Made by a program: the position numbers and the translations under genes
Source: an uncultured Bacteroidales bacterium
GTDB taxonomy: Bacteria; Bacteroidota; Bacteroidia; Bacteroidales; P3
Length of the DNA stretch: 64,000 nt
Assembly: GCA_900316515.1 (NCBI GenBank)
Contig: ONDE01000002.1
Coordinates: 1-64,000, forward strand
Direction of reading: 5' to 3'
Shown: positions 16,181-25,161 of the stretch, piece after piece
How the letters are laid out: the number at the start of each line of letters is the position of its first letter
How positions within the stretch are numbered: the stretch's first letter is position 1
Notes under the pieces: generated by a model
Database searches by the model: none
Told to the model about the DNA's origin: nothing
What the model saw: only the letters and a program-made list of their open reading frames with translations

Positions 16181-18454
16181 TTAGTTTTTAATGAAGCATT
16201 TTATATACTTGCTGCCACCTTCAACACAGCAAATAAAGTAGCATCCCGATGGTAAGCTGCTAATTTCAATTATTTCCGTGTTGATTCCCGCTTGTTTTTG
16301 CTTGGCAGGTATGCATTGGACTACCTTACCATAAATATCAAATATTTCAAAAGAAACAATTTTTGTTTGGCCCAGTACATATTCCACATGTATTTCTTTT
16401 TGTGTTGGATTTGGAAATACTCTAATAATGGGCATACTCCTTTCAAGAAGTGCATCAAATTTACTATTTTTTGCATCTGGTAGATTGACAATATTTGAAT
16501 GCTTTGATGAAGGCGATGGTTCACAGGGTTCTATTGACGCAGTTAATTCTGCACCAGAGAATGCATGGAATCCATCTTGAAAAACAATCTCTTGTCCTGC
16601 AGTAAGTGCAAGATTAGCACCAGTCCTAATTTGATTTGTTCCATAAAAAATCATAGTGTTTTCTGCACGATAATTCTGTATGTCTCCATATACTAAATTA
16701 ATACCATTAACCCAATAATCATGAGAACATCCCCATCCATTCACATGTAAGGAGGGGTCTCCCATTAGATTATAAGATTTTGTAAATCTTTTTTTGTGTT
16801 CTGTTGTAGTCCAGAAATAGGTTCTGTATTTCTGCATACCACTAGCTATGACGGCACCAATATATTTTTCTTCGAAAAAAGCCTCTCCTAGTAATTTGCG
16901 TTCAATGATATTGTCACTATTTGTTATTGTTGAAACTGAGGATCCAAAGTAGGTGGCCGCACCGTTTTTATTGCAAATCCAGTGCTCAGCAATAGAATAG
17001 TTATTATATGCTGCGAAGTTACCCGTTTTACACGCAAATACGAACAGCATGGGGTATAATTCATGGTAACTATTCTGTATGAAAGAATTATTAATGTTGA
17101 AATTGGGACTTTTTACAGGTCCTATTGAGAAAAAACTTCCATGACCAGAATAAATAAATAATACGGGGTTGCCATTCAGTGCAGTCAGGGCATCGTTTTC
17201 TGTTGGTTGGTTCAGGCGCTGACAAAAATAGCCATTATCGGGGAATGGAGAAGACGCAAGGTCATCAAGAGTATTTTGAAAAGCCATCCGCATAAAATAG
17301 TTATCATCATCCCCAGCAATAAGAACCGCTTTTTTCTCCCATAAATGCAGGTTTATCTCAGAAAATATTGTTTTGTTAATAATGGTCTGAAGTTCTGTGT
17401 CATTGTGAATTGGCCACCTACCGATAAAAGCATCTACCATTAAATCATCTCCCTGCAAGAAGGCATATGGAACATCTGTTATTGGGTCGTCTTCATCCTC
17501 AGCGGAGCGGTCCCCGCCATATGAAGGAATATCCTCATAATCTCCAATAATTAGAATAAAGTCAGGACGAGTCTCATTATTGTCATACTTGTTCTGAATA
17601 ATTTGCATCACATTGGATGAAGTTGCTTCGTACGGCTCTATAATACATTTATCGACTTCGTATCCAAGAGTCTGTTTGTATATAACAAATGGTTGTATTT
17701 TCTCATCGTATTGTCTAGGGACAAGCATTAGATATCTACCACTTGAGCCACTCTTGTAGGGGGATATCGTGTAGTTTTGAAAAAAATGTTCATAAAAATT
17801 TTCCCATATATCAGCTTGTGTATAAGAGGATACTCCTTTTTGTGGGAATAATGAATATGTAATATTTACTATAGCATCGGTAGTGACAACTAGCTGTCTT
17901 GTGTATGGATTGTAATCAAAAGGAGTAAATGATACGTCGATTCCCTTCTTTTCTCGAATATAAAAACTGTCTTTAATTGTAACTAAACAATTCAAAAAAG
18001 AGTTTTTCCCATTATAGAAATCGTAATTTTGGGAAAAGGGTTGGGAGGAATCGAATCCATCCGTGGGGATATCTATTTGGTGAGGAACCACCCTGTTCAT
18101 TAAAGGGAAATACTCTGTTTTAGAAGACGTTATAGTATATGAAATACTATTTGCATTATTGGGTAAATTAATGCTTATTGTGACTTGGGGGAGCTCTGGG
18201 AACCCAATGCTGTCGACAATTCCATATATATTGCTGCTAAGACTTATACGACAAAATGTTTCTGTTGAACCGAATTGTATTGGTAATACTGTATCTGTCA
18301 CTCTATACTCAGGTAGATGAAACAGTATCTCTATCCTTTGCTCTAAGGGATTATTTATACATTCAACTTGAGAATAAACAGCATTCCCTCTTAGGCATAG
18401 AACCGTTATTAAGATCGTTTTTGAAACAACTATATTGTGTATTATTCTACCCAT
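16181..18454 (-). CDS. gingipain-like C25 cysteine peptidase with T9SS sorting domain
   Basis: 757 residues from the ATG at 18454; an upstream ATG at 18505 is less likely because it lies within the terminator of the preceding gene. Order: signal peptide (ILITVLCLRGNAVYSQ), propeptide region, peptidase domain with the catalytic-type His in LFIYSGHGSFFSIG and Cys in LFVFACKTGNFA, then a C-terminal domain of about 80 residues beginning IIRVFPNPTQKEIHVEY and ending in IKCFIKN, which fits a type IX secretion signal. It should be exported to the cell surface. The gene is AT-rich relative to its neighbours, supporting transfer. Confidence 0.85.
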   Translation of the reverse strand: MGRIIHNIVVSKTILITVLCLRGNAVYSQVECINNPLEQRIEILFHLPEYRVTDTVLPIQFGSTETFCRISLSSNIYGIVDSIGFPELPQVTISINLPNNANSISYTITSSKTEYFPLMNRVVPHQIDIPTDGFDSSQPFSQNYDFYNGKNSFLNCLVTIKDSFYIREKKGIDVSFTPFDYNPYTRQLVVTTDAIVNITYSLFPQKGVSSYTQADIWENFYEHFFQNYTISPYKSGSSGRYLMLVPRQYDEKIQPFVIYKQTLGYEVDKCIIEPYEATSSNVMQIIQNKYDNNETRPDFILIIGDYEDIPSYGGDRSAEDEDDPITDVPYAFLQGDDLMVDAFIGRWPIHNDTELQTIINKTIFSEINLHLWEKKAVLIAGDDDNYFMRMAFQNTLDDLASSPFPDNGYFCQRLNQPTENDALTALNGNPVLFIYSGHGSFFSIGPVKSPNFNINNSFIQNSYHELYPMLFVFACKTGNFAAYNNYSIAEHWICNKNGAATYFGSSVSTITNSDNIIERKLLGEAFFEEKYIGAVIASGMQKYRTYFWTTTEHKKRFTKSYNLMGDPSLHVNGWGCSHDYWVNGINLVYGDIQNYRAENTMIFYGTNQIRTGANLALTAGQEIVFQDGFHAFSGAELTASIEPCEPSPSSKHSNIVNLPDAKNSKFDALLERSMPIIRVFPNPTQKEIHVEYVLGQTKIVSFEIFDIYGKVVQCIPAKQKQAGINTEIIEISSLPSGCYFICCVEGGSKYIKCFIKN

Positions 18455-18477
18455 TGGCGTTTTGTCGGTTTGAGATG

Positions 18478-18537
18478 GAAAAAAAAGGAGATAAGACACG
18501 TCCACTTAATTATCTTAAATGTCATTGTCTTATCTCC
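18478..18537 (-). terminator. rho-independent terminator of the threonine dehydrogenase-like gene
   Basis: GGAGATAAGACA (18487-18498) pairs with TGTCTTATCTCC (18526-18537). On the minus strand it is followed by a run of eight T. It ends transcription from the epimerase gene just before the C25 peptidase gene. Confidence 0.8.
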
Positions 18538-18554
18538 GTCTCAAGCTGCTATTA

Positions 18555-19502
18555 TTACAGCAACTTTTTCTTGAGGTTGAGAATCATGTCGTCGGTCATG
18601 CGCTCGAGGTCGTACTGCGGGTTCCAACCCCACTCGTTGCGGGCGCAGCTGTCGTCCATGTTGTCGGGCCAGCTGTCGGCGATGGCCTGCTTGATGGGCT
18701 CGGGCTCGTAGACCATCTCGAAGTTGGGGTAGCGTTTCTTGATGACCTCGTAGATGGTCTCAGGACCGAAGCTCATGGCGGTAACGTTGAAGCTGTTGCG
18801 GTGGACGAGCTTGCTGGGGTCGGCCTCCATAATGTCGATCATGGCCTTCTGGGCGTCGGGCATGTACATCATGTCCATGAGGGTACCTTTCTTCAGGGGG
18901 CAGACGAACTTCTCGCCCTTGACGGCGGCGTAGTAGATCTCGACGGCGTAGTCGGTGGTGCCGCCGCCGGGGAGGGTCTGGTAGCTGATGAGGCCGGGGA
19001 AGCGGACCGAGCGGGTGTCGACACCGAAGCGGGTGAAGTAGTAGTCGCTCAGCAGCTCGCCGGTGACCTTGGTGACACCGTAGATGGTGTTGGGACGCTG
19101 GATGGTGTCCTGCGGGGTGTTGACATGCGGCGTCGAGGGGCCGAAGGCACCGATGCTGCTCGGAGTGAAGACGGCGCAGCCGAAGAGGCGTGCCACCTCG
19201 AGGCAGTTCACCAAGCTACCGATACCGACGTTCCAACCCAGCATGGGGTTGAGCTCGGCGGTGGCGCTGAGGATGGCCGCCAGGTTGTAGATGGTGTCGA
19301 TGTTGTACTGTTTCACGGCAGTGGCTATCTGCATTATCTGTGTGCTGTCGATGCGCTCCACGGGGCCACGCTCGTAGGGGTCGCCCTTCAGCGGACGCAG
19401 GTCGCTGCACACCACGTTAGTGTCGCCATAGATGTCTCTCAAATTACGTGTCAGCTCACTGCCAATCTGGCCGCCGGCACCGACGATAAGAATCTTTTTC
19501 AT
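18555..19502 (-). CDS. NAD-dependent epimerase/dehydratase family, L-threonine 3-dehydrogenase-like
   Basis: 315 residues, intact short-chain extended fold: GAGGQIGSEL nucleotide loop at residues 8-17, NLAAILSA, and the YGVTK active-site motif (Tyr/Lys). The UDP-galactose-epimerase-related threonine dehydrogenases oxidise L-threonine to 2-amino-3-ketobutyrate. The usual partner kbl is not adjacent, though the serine palmitoyltransferase at 49789 belongs to the same fold family. A -7 element TATTTTTG (19584-19591, minus) lies about 80 bp upstream. Its 3' half is duplicated at 15111-15582. Confidence 0.85.
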   Translation of the reverse strand: MKKILIVGAGGQIGSELTRNLRDIYGDTNVVCSDLRPLKGDPYERGPVERIDSTQIMQIATAVKQYNIDTIYNLAAILSATAELNPMLGWNVGIGSLVNCLEVARLFGCAVFTPSSIGAFGPSTPHVNTPQDTIQRPNTIYGVTKVTGELLSDYYFTRFGVDTRSVRFPGLISYQTLPGGGTTDYAVEIYYAAVKGEKFVCPLKKGTLMDMMYMPDAQKAMIDIMEADPSKLVHRNSFNVTAMSFGPETIYEVIKKRYPNFEMVYEPEPIKQAIADSWPDNMDDSCARNEWGWNPQYDLERMTDDMILNLKKKLL

Positions 19503-19623
19503 TGTTATCTATTTTTTGTCAATCTATTTTAATCAACAATATATCACTCCGTTGCATGGCACGTTGCCCCGCAATGGCATCTACAAAAATACACAATAAA
19601 ATTCAGTTGGCAAAGTTTTTTTG

Positions 19624-19944
19624 CTACTTCTTATTCTTTTCCTTGGCAGGCTTGGCCTGCGGCTTGTCGCTGACTACCTTGGTGTCGTAGCCTATCTGCT
19701 TCATGGCGGCTTGCAGCTTCTTGACGTCGGTCTTCGAGGCGTCGTAGGTGACGGCGACGGTCTGCTCAGGGACGCTGGTCTCTATCTTCACCACGCCTTT
19801 CTCGAAGCGGAGGTTCTTCTTGATTTTGTTCTCGCAGTTCTCGCAGTGCATCTGCGGCGTGGGGGTCATCACCAACACGCGGAGGTCTTTAGCTGCGCCC
19901 ATGAGCATCAGGGCAGAGAGGATGACTAAAAGGAATTGTTTCAT
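19624..19944 (-). CDS. exported heavy-metal-associated (HMA) domain protein
   Basis: 106 residues. Signal peptide (FLLVILSALMLMGAA), then a ferredoxin-fold HMA domain with the metal loop MHCENCENKIKK; the tail is Lys-rich. HMA domains bind Cu(I) or similar ions. Its location beside a TonB receptor and a small Cys-rich protein suggests periplasmic metal handling. It is preceded by the family A repeat array. Confidence 0.85.
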   Translation of the reverse strand: MKQFLLVILSALMLMGAAKDLRVLVMTPTPQMHCENCENKIKKNLRFEKGVVKIETSVPEQTVAVTYDASKTDVKKLQAAMKQIGYDTKVVSDKPQAKPAKEKNKK

Positions 19945-19974
19945 AGTTAAATGTGGGTTTTATGTTTGCAATTT

Positions 19975-20340
19975 TTTTAACGGCGAAATTGACGATTTAT
20001 TGTTAACGGCGAATTTAACGAATTATGCGAAATGCTACGCGGGTTGATTGTTGGCGGATTACTCGAATTATTCTAAACGGCGAATTTAACGAATTATACG
20101 AATGCTACGCAGGTTGATTGTTGGCGGATTACTCGAATTATTCTAAACGGCGAATTTTACGAATTATACGAATGCTACGCAGGTTGATTGTTGGCGGATT
20201 ACTCGAATTATTTTAGCGGCGAATATAACGAATTATGCGAAATGCTGGCGCAGGTCAATTTGGGGCGAATTGCTCGAATTCCCTCCACTATCGTCTTGAA
20301 CTCCCTGAACTCCTTGCACTCCCCATAATTCGCCGTTTAT
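19975..20340. repeat. family A repeat array, four units of about 70 bp
   Basis: Each unit reads roughly AACGGCGAATTTAACGAATT, then ATACGAATGCTACGCAGG, then TTGATTGTTGGCGGATTAC and TCGAATTATTCT. The word CTACGCAGG or a variant recurs near 20034, 20107, 20177 and 20246, a spacing of about 70 bp. The middle units are nearly identical and the outer ones are diverged. The array runs from the end of the TonB receptor gene toward the HMA gene. The reverse complement forms the array at 59838-60196. No open frame is credible here. Confidence 0.85.
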
Positions 20341-22323
20341 TTACATTTTCCAGAAATTCATGCGTATGCCGGCGTAGGCCATGATGCCGTGCACGGGGCC
20401 CCAGACGAGGGTGGGGTCGAAGGTGGCGGACCAAGGGTTGGCGGCATTGACCACGGGGTTGGGCTGGCGGTAGTTGGTCAGGTTCTCGCCACCGACATAC
20501 AGCGAGAAATGGCGGAACTCGCGCGTCACCTGCAGGTTGAGCTGCGGGTAGGCGGGGAACTCTTCGCCGCTGACCAGCGTGCCGTCGGCTTCGAGGTAGG
20601 CGGGTATGCGGCCGCCGCCGTTGAGCTGCAGGGTGAGGTCTATCTGCCACAAGGCCAGCATGGGCTTCCAGCTGAGGGTAACGAGGCCTTTGTAGCGGCT
20701 CTGCAGCGGTTTCTCGAGCAGCTGTCCGTCGTAGGTGCAGCGCACGTAGTTGTAGCGGAAGGCGGCGAGGATGTTGAGGTCTTCGGTGATGTCGTAGGTG
20801 GCGTCGACCTGGGCGGTGTGCGAGAAGGAGCGGCCGTCGAGGTCGGCGATGACGATACGCGTGGGGTCGCTGTCGTAGTCGACCACGGCCTGGTTGATGA
20901 AGTCGGTGTAGTAGTATTCGGCGTTGAGGGTCACGGTGCGGTCGCCGGCAGGGATGTAGAATGCCAGGCTGAGACCGCTGTTCCAGGCCTCCTCCTGCCT
21001 TGTGACGCTGTCGACGAGCTGGCGGCCCGAGGTGAGCAGGTAGTGGTTCTCGGCCAAGGCGTGCGGCGTGCGGTAGCCCTTGCCCGTGGAGGCGCGGAGC
21101 GTCATCCAGTCGGTGGGCACCCACTTCACATGCAGGCGCGGGGTGACATAGGTGCGGTCGTAGAGGGTGCTGTGGTCGGCTCGTAGGCCCGCCATGGCTG
21201 TGAACTTATATGAAGGCTTGTAGGTGTATTGAATATACGCACCAGGCGTATATTCTAATGAGGAATGAGGAATGAGGAATGAGGAATGGGTCTCGTCCAT
21301 GCGGTCGGCATTGAAGCTTAGGCCGGTGGAGAGGTTGTGGCTGTCGCTGAAGTCGTGCTCGAGCACCAGCTGGGCGTTGAGGTTCTGCTGGCGGTCGGCA
21401 TAGCTCTTGGGGCCGAAGGTGCCGTCGAGGTTGTAGAGACTGCCGGTGGCCAGCAGGGCCAGGTTGGTGTTGTGCTCGCGGTTGAGCAGGAAGGCGTGCT
21501 TCATATAGGCGTCCATGCGCTGTGCGTCGAGGAGCACGCGATAGGGGTTGGCGGTGAAGGATAGGAACTGTCCGCCCTCGCGTTCCTCTTGCAGGTAGCC
21601 CATGCCGGCATGCATGATGTAGCGGCCTTTCTGGTATTTCCAGCGGTTCTGCAGGTGCAGCTGCTGGAGGTTGGGCGAGTCGTGCCAGCCGTCGCCGTTC
21701 TCGTCCATGTGCATGAAGTCGCGCTCATAGTGTGCCAGCACCTCGGTGCTGAGGTGGTGGTTGAGGTGGATATTGCCCATGGCGTTGCCTTCGACTTTGA
21801 GGCGGCTGTCGATGTAGAGGTTGAGCAGCAGGCCCGGCTCATCCTCGGGCTTGAGGTATTCCACGTTGATCTGGCCTGTGATGCTCTGCGGACCGTTCTT
21901 GACGCTCGACGCACCCTTGCTCACCGATATGCTCTTCATCCATGCGCCAGGCACATAGCCCAGCGAATAGGGCATGGCGGCGCCGAGGGTGACGGGCTGG
22001 TTCTCGAGCAGCATCTGCACATATTGGCCGCTGAGGCCCAGCAGCTTGATTTGGCGCGCGCCCACGGCGGCATCGTTGTAGTTGACGTCGACCGAGGGAT
22101 TGGTGACAAAGCTCTCGCCGAGGTTGCAGCAGGCGGCACGGAAGAGCTCGTCCTGTCCTATCTCGGTGCCGTTCTGGGCGCCGCCCATACGCGACACACC
22201 TTCGGCCTTGCGCTGCTGGATGGATACCTCTTCCAGCGTGCGGCTGCGTGTGGTGTCGGTCTGTGCTCCGACACTGATGGCTGCCAGCATGAAGAGGCTG
22301 GCAACAAAAAGTCTTTTTATCAT
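20341..22323 (-). CDS. TonB-dependent outer-membrane receptor, probably for metal ions
   Basis: 660 residues: signal peptide to about residue 20, plug domain (LEEVSIQQRKAEGVSRMGG ... SISVSKGASSVKNGPQSITGQINVEY), then a beta barrel ending in IRMNFWKM with a terminal aromatic. Flanked by HMA and a small Cys-rich protein gene, so copper or another metal is the likely cargo; siderophore-type uptake cannot be excluded. A short-word repeat of ATGAGGAATG units (21256-21289) lies in frame in the barrel and encodes THSSFLIPHSSL, next to a 10-bp-arm palindrome at 21231-21255. Confidence 0.88.
   Translation of the reverse strand: MIKRLFVASLFMLAAISVGAQTDTTRSRTLEEVSIQQRKAEGVSRMGGAQNGTEIGQDELFRAACCNLGESFVTNPSVDVNYNDAAVGARQIKLLGLSGQYVQMLLENQPVTLGAAMPYSLGYVPGAWMKSISVSKGASSVKNGPQSITGQINVEYLKPEDEPGLLLNLYIDSRLKVEGNAMGNIHLNHHLSTEVLAHYERDFMHMDENGDGWHDSPNLQQLHLQNRWKYQKGRYIMHAGMGYLQEEREGGQFLSFTANPYRVLLDAQRMDAYMKHAFLLNREHNTNLALLATGSLYNLDGTFGPKSYADRQQNLNAQLVLEHDFSDSHNLSTGLSFNADRMDETHSSFLIPHSSLEYTPGAYIQYTYKPSYKFTAMAGLRADHSTLYDRTYVTPRLHVKWVPTDWMTLRASTGKGYRTPHALAENHYLLTSGRQLVDSVTRQEEAWNSGLSLAFYIPAGDRTVTLNAEYYYTDFINQAVVDYDSDPTRIVIADLDGRSFSHTAQVDATYDITEDLNILAAFRYNYVRCTYDGQLLEKPLQSRYKGLVTLSWKPMLALWQIDLTLQLNGGGRIPAYLEADGTLVSGEEFPAYPQLNLQVTREFRHFSLYVGGENLTNYRQPNPVVNAANPWSATFDPTLVWGPVHGIMAYAGIRMNFWKM
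21231..21255. repeat. palindrome in the TonB receptor gene
   Basis: GAATATACGC, spacer ACCAG, GCGTATATTC: perfect 10-bp arms. It encodes EYTPGAYIQ, which is also an ordinary barrel sequence, so it may be chance. Confidence 0.5.
21256..21289. repeat. in-frame short-word repeat (ATGAGGA units) in the TonB receptor gene
   Basis: Four consecutive GAGGAAT words. On the coding strand this is CATTCCTCATTCCTC, encoding SSFLIPHSS. Compare ATTCATCATTC words in the DUF4175 gene at 54501-54537. Confidence 0.7.
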
Positions 22324-22382
22324 GATTGTACGTTTATCTGATTATTGTAACATTAATGAGTAGAAACATTAACGCATCGCAA

Positions 22383-22742
22383 TCAGACTCTCAGTACAGT
22401 AACGGTGCTCGCTTTGCCTCCCGGAGGGGCGGCGGCATTTGGCGACCCCATATGCCTGATGGCAGGGGTCTGTGATTCTATATTGTAGGATGTGAATAGC
22501 TGGAACAGGAATGGCTGCAGCGGCATGTCGACGTGCGCCGTCACCGAGGGCACATAGTCCGACAGGTGTATTGTCTTCACGGTCATACATCCATTCTCGC
22601 CGGGGCAACACCCTGTGTCGGCCGGTATAGTCAGCGCTATCCGTCCTGTGCACGAACATTTCTCCACCGATACCCCCGATACTCCCAATAGCATCAGTGT
22701 CAGCATGATGGCGGATAAAAATATGTTCGTTGCACGTTTCAT
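22383..22742 (-). CDS. small exported Cys-rich protein preceding the TonB receptor (HYC_CC_PP-like)
   Basis: 119 residues from MKRATNIFLSAIM; a longer frame exists but the TACTTTTG promoter (22751-22758, minus) is just upstream of this start. Signal peptide, then VEKCSCTGRIAL and a TGCCPG motif. This resembles small Bacteroidota proteins with HYC/CC/PP motifs encoded next to TonB receptors and metal genes. The function is unknown; an accessory role in metal uptake is inferred from the locus. Confidence 0.6.
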   Translation of the reverse strand: MKRATNIFLSAIMLTLMLLGVSGVSVEKCSCTGRIALTIPADTGCCPGENGCMTVKTIHLSDYVPSVTAHVDMPLQPFLFQLFTSYNIESQTPAIRHMGSPNAAAPPGGKASTVTVLRV

Positions 22743-22788
22743 TACGGGTGCAAAAGTACTAAAAAATGTCGAAATGCTGGAAAATTTG

Positions 22789-22796
22789 TATCTTTG
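22789..22796 (+). promoter_or_regulatory. promoter -7 element TATCTTTG for the C69 dipeptidase
   Basis: TAnnTTTG consensus 20 bp before the ATG at 22816; divergent from the promoter of 22383-22742. Confidence 0.65.
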
Positions 22797-22815
22797 CACT
22801 CTAAATTAGAACGAT

Positions 22816-24492
22816 ATGAAACGACTGTTTTTCGTATTTTTGATGGTGGCCGGCACATACGCCATGGCCTGCACCAACCTCATTGTCAGCAAGGGAGCCT
22901 CGGCCGACGGCAGCACCTTCATCACCTATGCCGCCGACAGCCATACGCGCTACGGTCAGCTGCGCTATTGCCCCGCTGCCGACCATCCCGACGGCGCGAC
23001 GCTGAAGCTCTACAACTACGGCTCGCTGAAGTTCCAGATAGAGATACCTCAGCCGGCGCACACCTACCAGGTGGTGGGCTTCATCAACGAGCACCAACTG
23101 GCCATCGGCGAGACCACCTGGGGCGGCCGCAAGGAGCTGGAACACGGCCCCGGCACGGGCATCGACTACGGCAACCTCATCTATGTCACCCTACAGCGCG
23201 CCCGCAACTGCCGCGAGGCCATCAAGGTGATGCACGAACTGGTCAGCACCTACGGCTATAGCGACGGCGGCGAGACCTTCTCGCTGGCCGACCCCAACGA
23301 GGTGTGGATATACGAGATAATCAACAAAGGCGACGAAAAGGGTGCCGTGTGGGTGGCGCGCCGTGTGCCCGACGGCTACATCTGCGGCCACGCCAACCAG
23401 GCCCGCATCACCACCTTCCCCTGGGAGGGGAAAAAGGTAAAGAACAGTATCAGCAGCAAGAACATGAAACGTATCTTCGACCCCGAAGTGGAGTGTGTCT
23501 ATAGCGAAGATGTGGCGGCTTTTGCCCGCAAACACGGTTTTTATAGCGGTTCCGATGCTGATTTTTCCTTCGCCGACATCTACAACCCCCTCACCTTCTC
23601 CGGCCTCCGCGCCTGCGAGGCCCGCGTGTATGCCATGTTCAACCGCGCCGCCGACGGCATGCAGCGATATGAAAAGTTCGCTATGGGCGACGCCACCGCC
23701 GAGCGCCTGCCCCTGTGGGTCAAGCCCAACCGCAAACTCACCGTGCAGGACTGCATGGCGCTGATGCGCGACCACTTCGAGGGCACGCCGATGGACATGA
23801 CGCTGGATGTCGGCGCAGGCCCCTTCCACTGCCCCTACCGCTGGCGTCCGATGGACTTCGAGGTCGACGGACAGAAATATGTCCACGAGCGTGCCATCAG
23901 CACCCAGCAGACGGGCTTTTCGTTCGTTGCCCAGTGCCGCTCGTGGTTGCCCAGCAAACTGGGTGGCGTTATCTGGTTCGGCGTCGACGACACCTACAGC
24001 ACCGTCTACTGCCCCATCTACTGCGGCGTCACCCAGGTGCCTGTATGCTTCGAAGAGGGCAACGGCAGCATGAGTCGCTACAGCGAGACCGCAGCCTTCT
24101 GGCTCTTCAACCGTGTGGCCAACTTCTGCTACTTGCGCTACGACTCGATGATTGTCGACGTGCGGCAGGTGCAGCAGGAACTGGAGACCGACTTCGTACG
24201 CGACGAGCAGGCCCACGCCCGCCGCTGGGCACAGGAGGACAACGAGCACCGCCTGGTGGGCGAGCTGAACCGATTCAGCAACGAGCGTGCCGAGAAGATG
24301 ATGCGCCGCTGGAAGGAACTCGACCAGCTGCTCCTGATGAAATATATCGACGGCAACATCAAGACCGTCGAGAACGGCCGCATCAAGACCACACCGACGG
24401 GCGTCGTCACCGGCATCAAGCAGCCCCCCTACCCTGCCTGGTTCTACCGCCAGATAGTCGACCAGCACGGCGAGGTGATACGCGAAAGGTAA
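22816..24492 (+). CDS. C69-family dipeptidase (PepD-like), exported
   Basis: 558 residues. The signal peptide ends right before Cys19 (MVAGTYAMA-CTNLIVSKGAS), so processing would expose the N-terminal nucleophile cysteine of the C69/Ntn-hydrolase family. Other family features: GSTFITYAADSH, GETTWGGR and GGETFSLADPNEVWIYE. These enzymes cleave dipeptides; in Bacteroidota they help asaccharolytic or protein-using growth. It ends in a terminator made of family A words. Confidence 0.92.
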   Translation: MKRLFFVFLMVAGTYAMACTNLIVSKGASADGSTFITYAADSHTRYGQLRYCPAADHPDGATLKLYNYGSLKFQIEIPQPAHTYQVVGFINEHQLAIGETTWGGRKELEHGPGTGIDYGNLIYVTLQRARNCREAIKVMHELVSTYGYSDGGETFSLADPNEVWIYEIINKGDEKGAVWVARRVPDGYICGHANQARITTFPWEGKKVKNSISSKNMKRIFDPEVECVYSEDVAAFARKHGFYSGSDADFSFADIYNPLTFSGLRACEARVYAMFNRAADGMQRYEKFAMGDATAERLPLWVKPNRKLTVQDCMALMRDHFEGTPMDMTLDVGAGPFHCPYRWRPMDFEVDGQKYVHERAISTQQTGFSFVAQCRSWLPSKLGGVIWFGVDDTYSTVYCPIYCGVTQVPVCFEEGNGSMSRYSETAAFWLFNRVANFCYLRYDSMIVDVRQVQQELETDFVRDEQAHARRWAQEDNEHRLVGELNRFSNERAEKMMRRWKELDQLLLMKYIDGNIKTVENGRIKTTPTGVVTGIKQPPYPAWFYRQIVDQHGEVIRER

Positions 24493-24573
24493 CGGCGAAT
24501 TATAAGAATTATACAAAAGCTTTAAATATATCAATGCGAATTACTCGAAATGCGACGACAATTCGAGTAATTC
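24489..24573. repeat. family A-related repeat forming a terminator hairpin after the C69 gene
   Basis: Begins AACGGCGAATTATAAGAATT, then GAATTACTCGAA (24538-24549) pairs perfectly with TTCGAGTAATTC (24562-24573), followed by A and eight T. The words are those of the arrays at 20 kb and 60 kb, here acting as a likely rho-independent terminator. Confidence 0.7.
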
Positions 24574-24676
24574 ATTTTTTTTCATGTTTATGTCACAAAT
24601 TGGGGTAGTTTGTCGTTTAATAGGTGAATCGGTTCGAAGAAACAAACAAAATGAATAACTCAAAAATAAAAAAGTC

Positions 24677-25138
24677 ATGAATACAATGTCAATTTTGCTA
24701 AACATTGATCCGTATTGGTTTAGCCACCTTACAGATCTCATTGCCGTGGTTGTTGCGCTGTCAATCCCCATCGTGATAGCGGTGCTTTCATACCGTCGCA
24801 GGGTGAACGAAACCAACAAGAGGGCCCAGGTAATCATGGCCGCGCTGGAGAAGGACAGCGGCACGGTGCCCGAGGAGCTGATAAACAGCCTCAACAAACC
24901 CAAGAAGAGCCTCAAAGAACGTCTGCTCAGCAAACTGTTATGGGGTTTGGTCTGCACGATTTTGGGGCTTGGCTTTATCATTCGGCACTATGTTTCACCG
25001 GCCGACTGCGGAAATGAGCTCGGCATCGGCGGAGTCGCCCTGCTTGCTTTAGGAGTGGCATTTCTAATCTACTATTTCGTTGGCCGCCGGACGCTGAAAA
25101 AAGAGATAGAGGCCGAGGAGAAAGAAAATAATGTTTGA
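24677..25138 (+). CDS. DUF6249-like membrane protein
   Basis: 153 residues. One N-terminal membrane helix (FSHLTDLIAVVVALSIPIVIA), a charged cytoplasmic loop (YRRRVNETNKRAQVIMAALE ... GTVPEELI), and two C-terminal helices. The pattern matches DUF6249 proteins, which in Bacteroidota are usually encoded next to an ECF sigma factor as here. The role is unknown; membrane regulation of the sigma factor is possible. Confidence 0.75.
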   Translation: MNTMSILLNIDPYWFSHLTDLIAVVVALSIPIVIAVLSYRRRVNETNKRAQVIMAALEKDSGTVPEELINSLNKPKKSLKERLLSKLLWGLVCTILGLGFIIRHYVSPADCGNELGIGGVALLALGVAFLIYYFVGRRTLKKEIEAEEKENNV

Positions 25139-25161
25139 ATTTTGATGATTAGTAGGGGACG

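Noticed and set aside
18519..19532. Plus-strand frame opposite the epimerase gene
   Set aside because: Val/Gly/Asp-rich antisense shadow; the minus-strand gene is clearly the real one.
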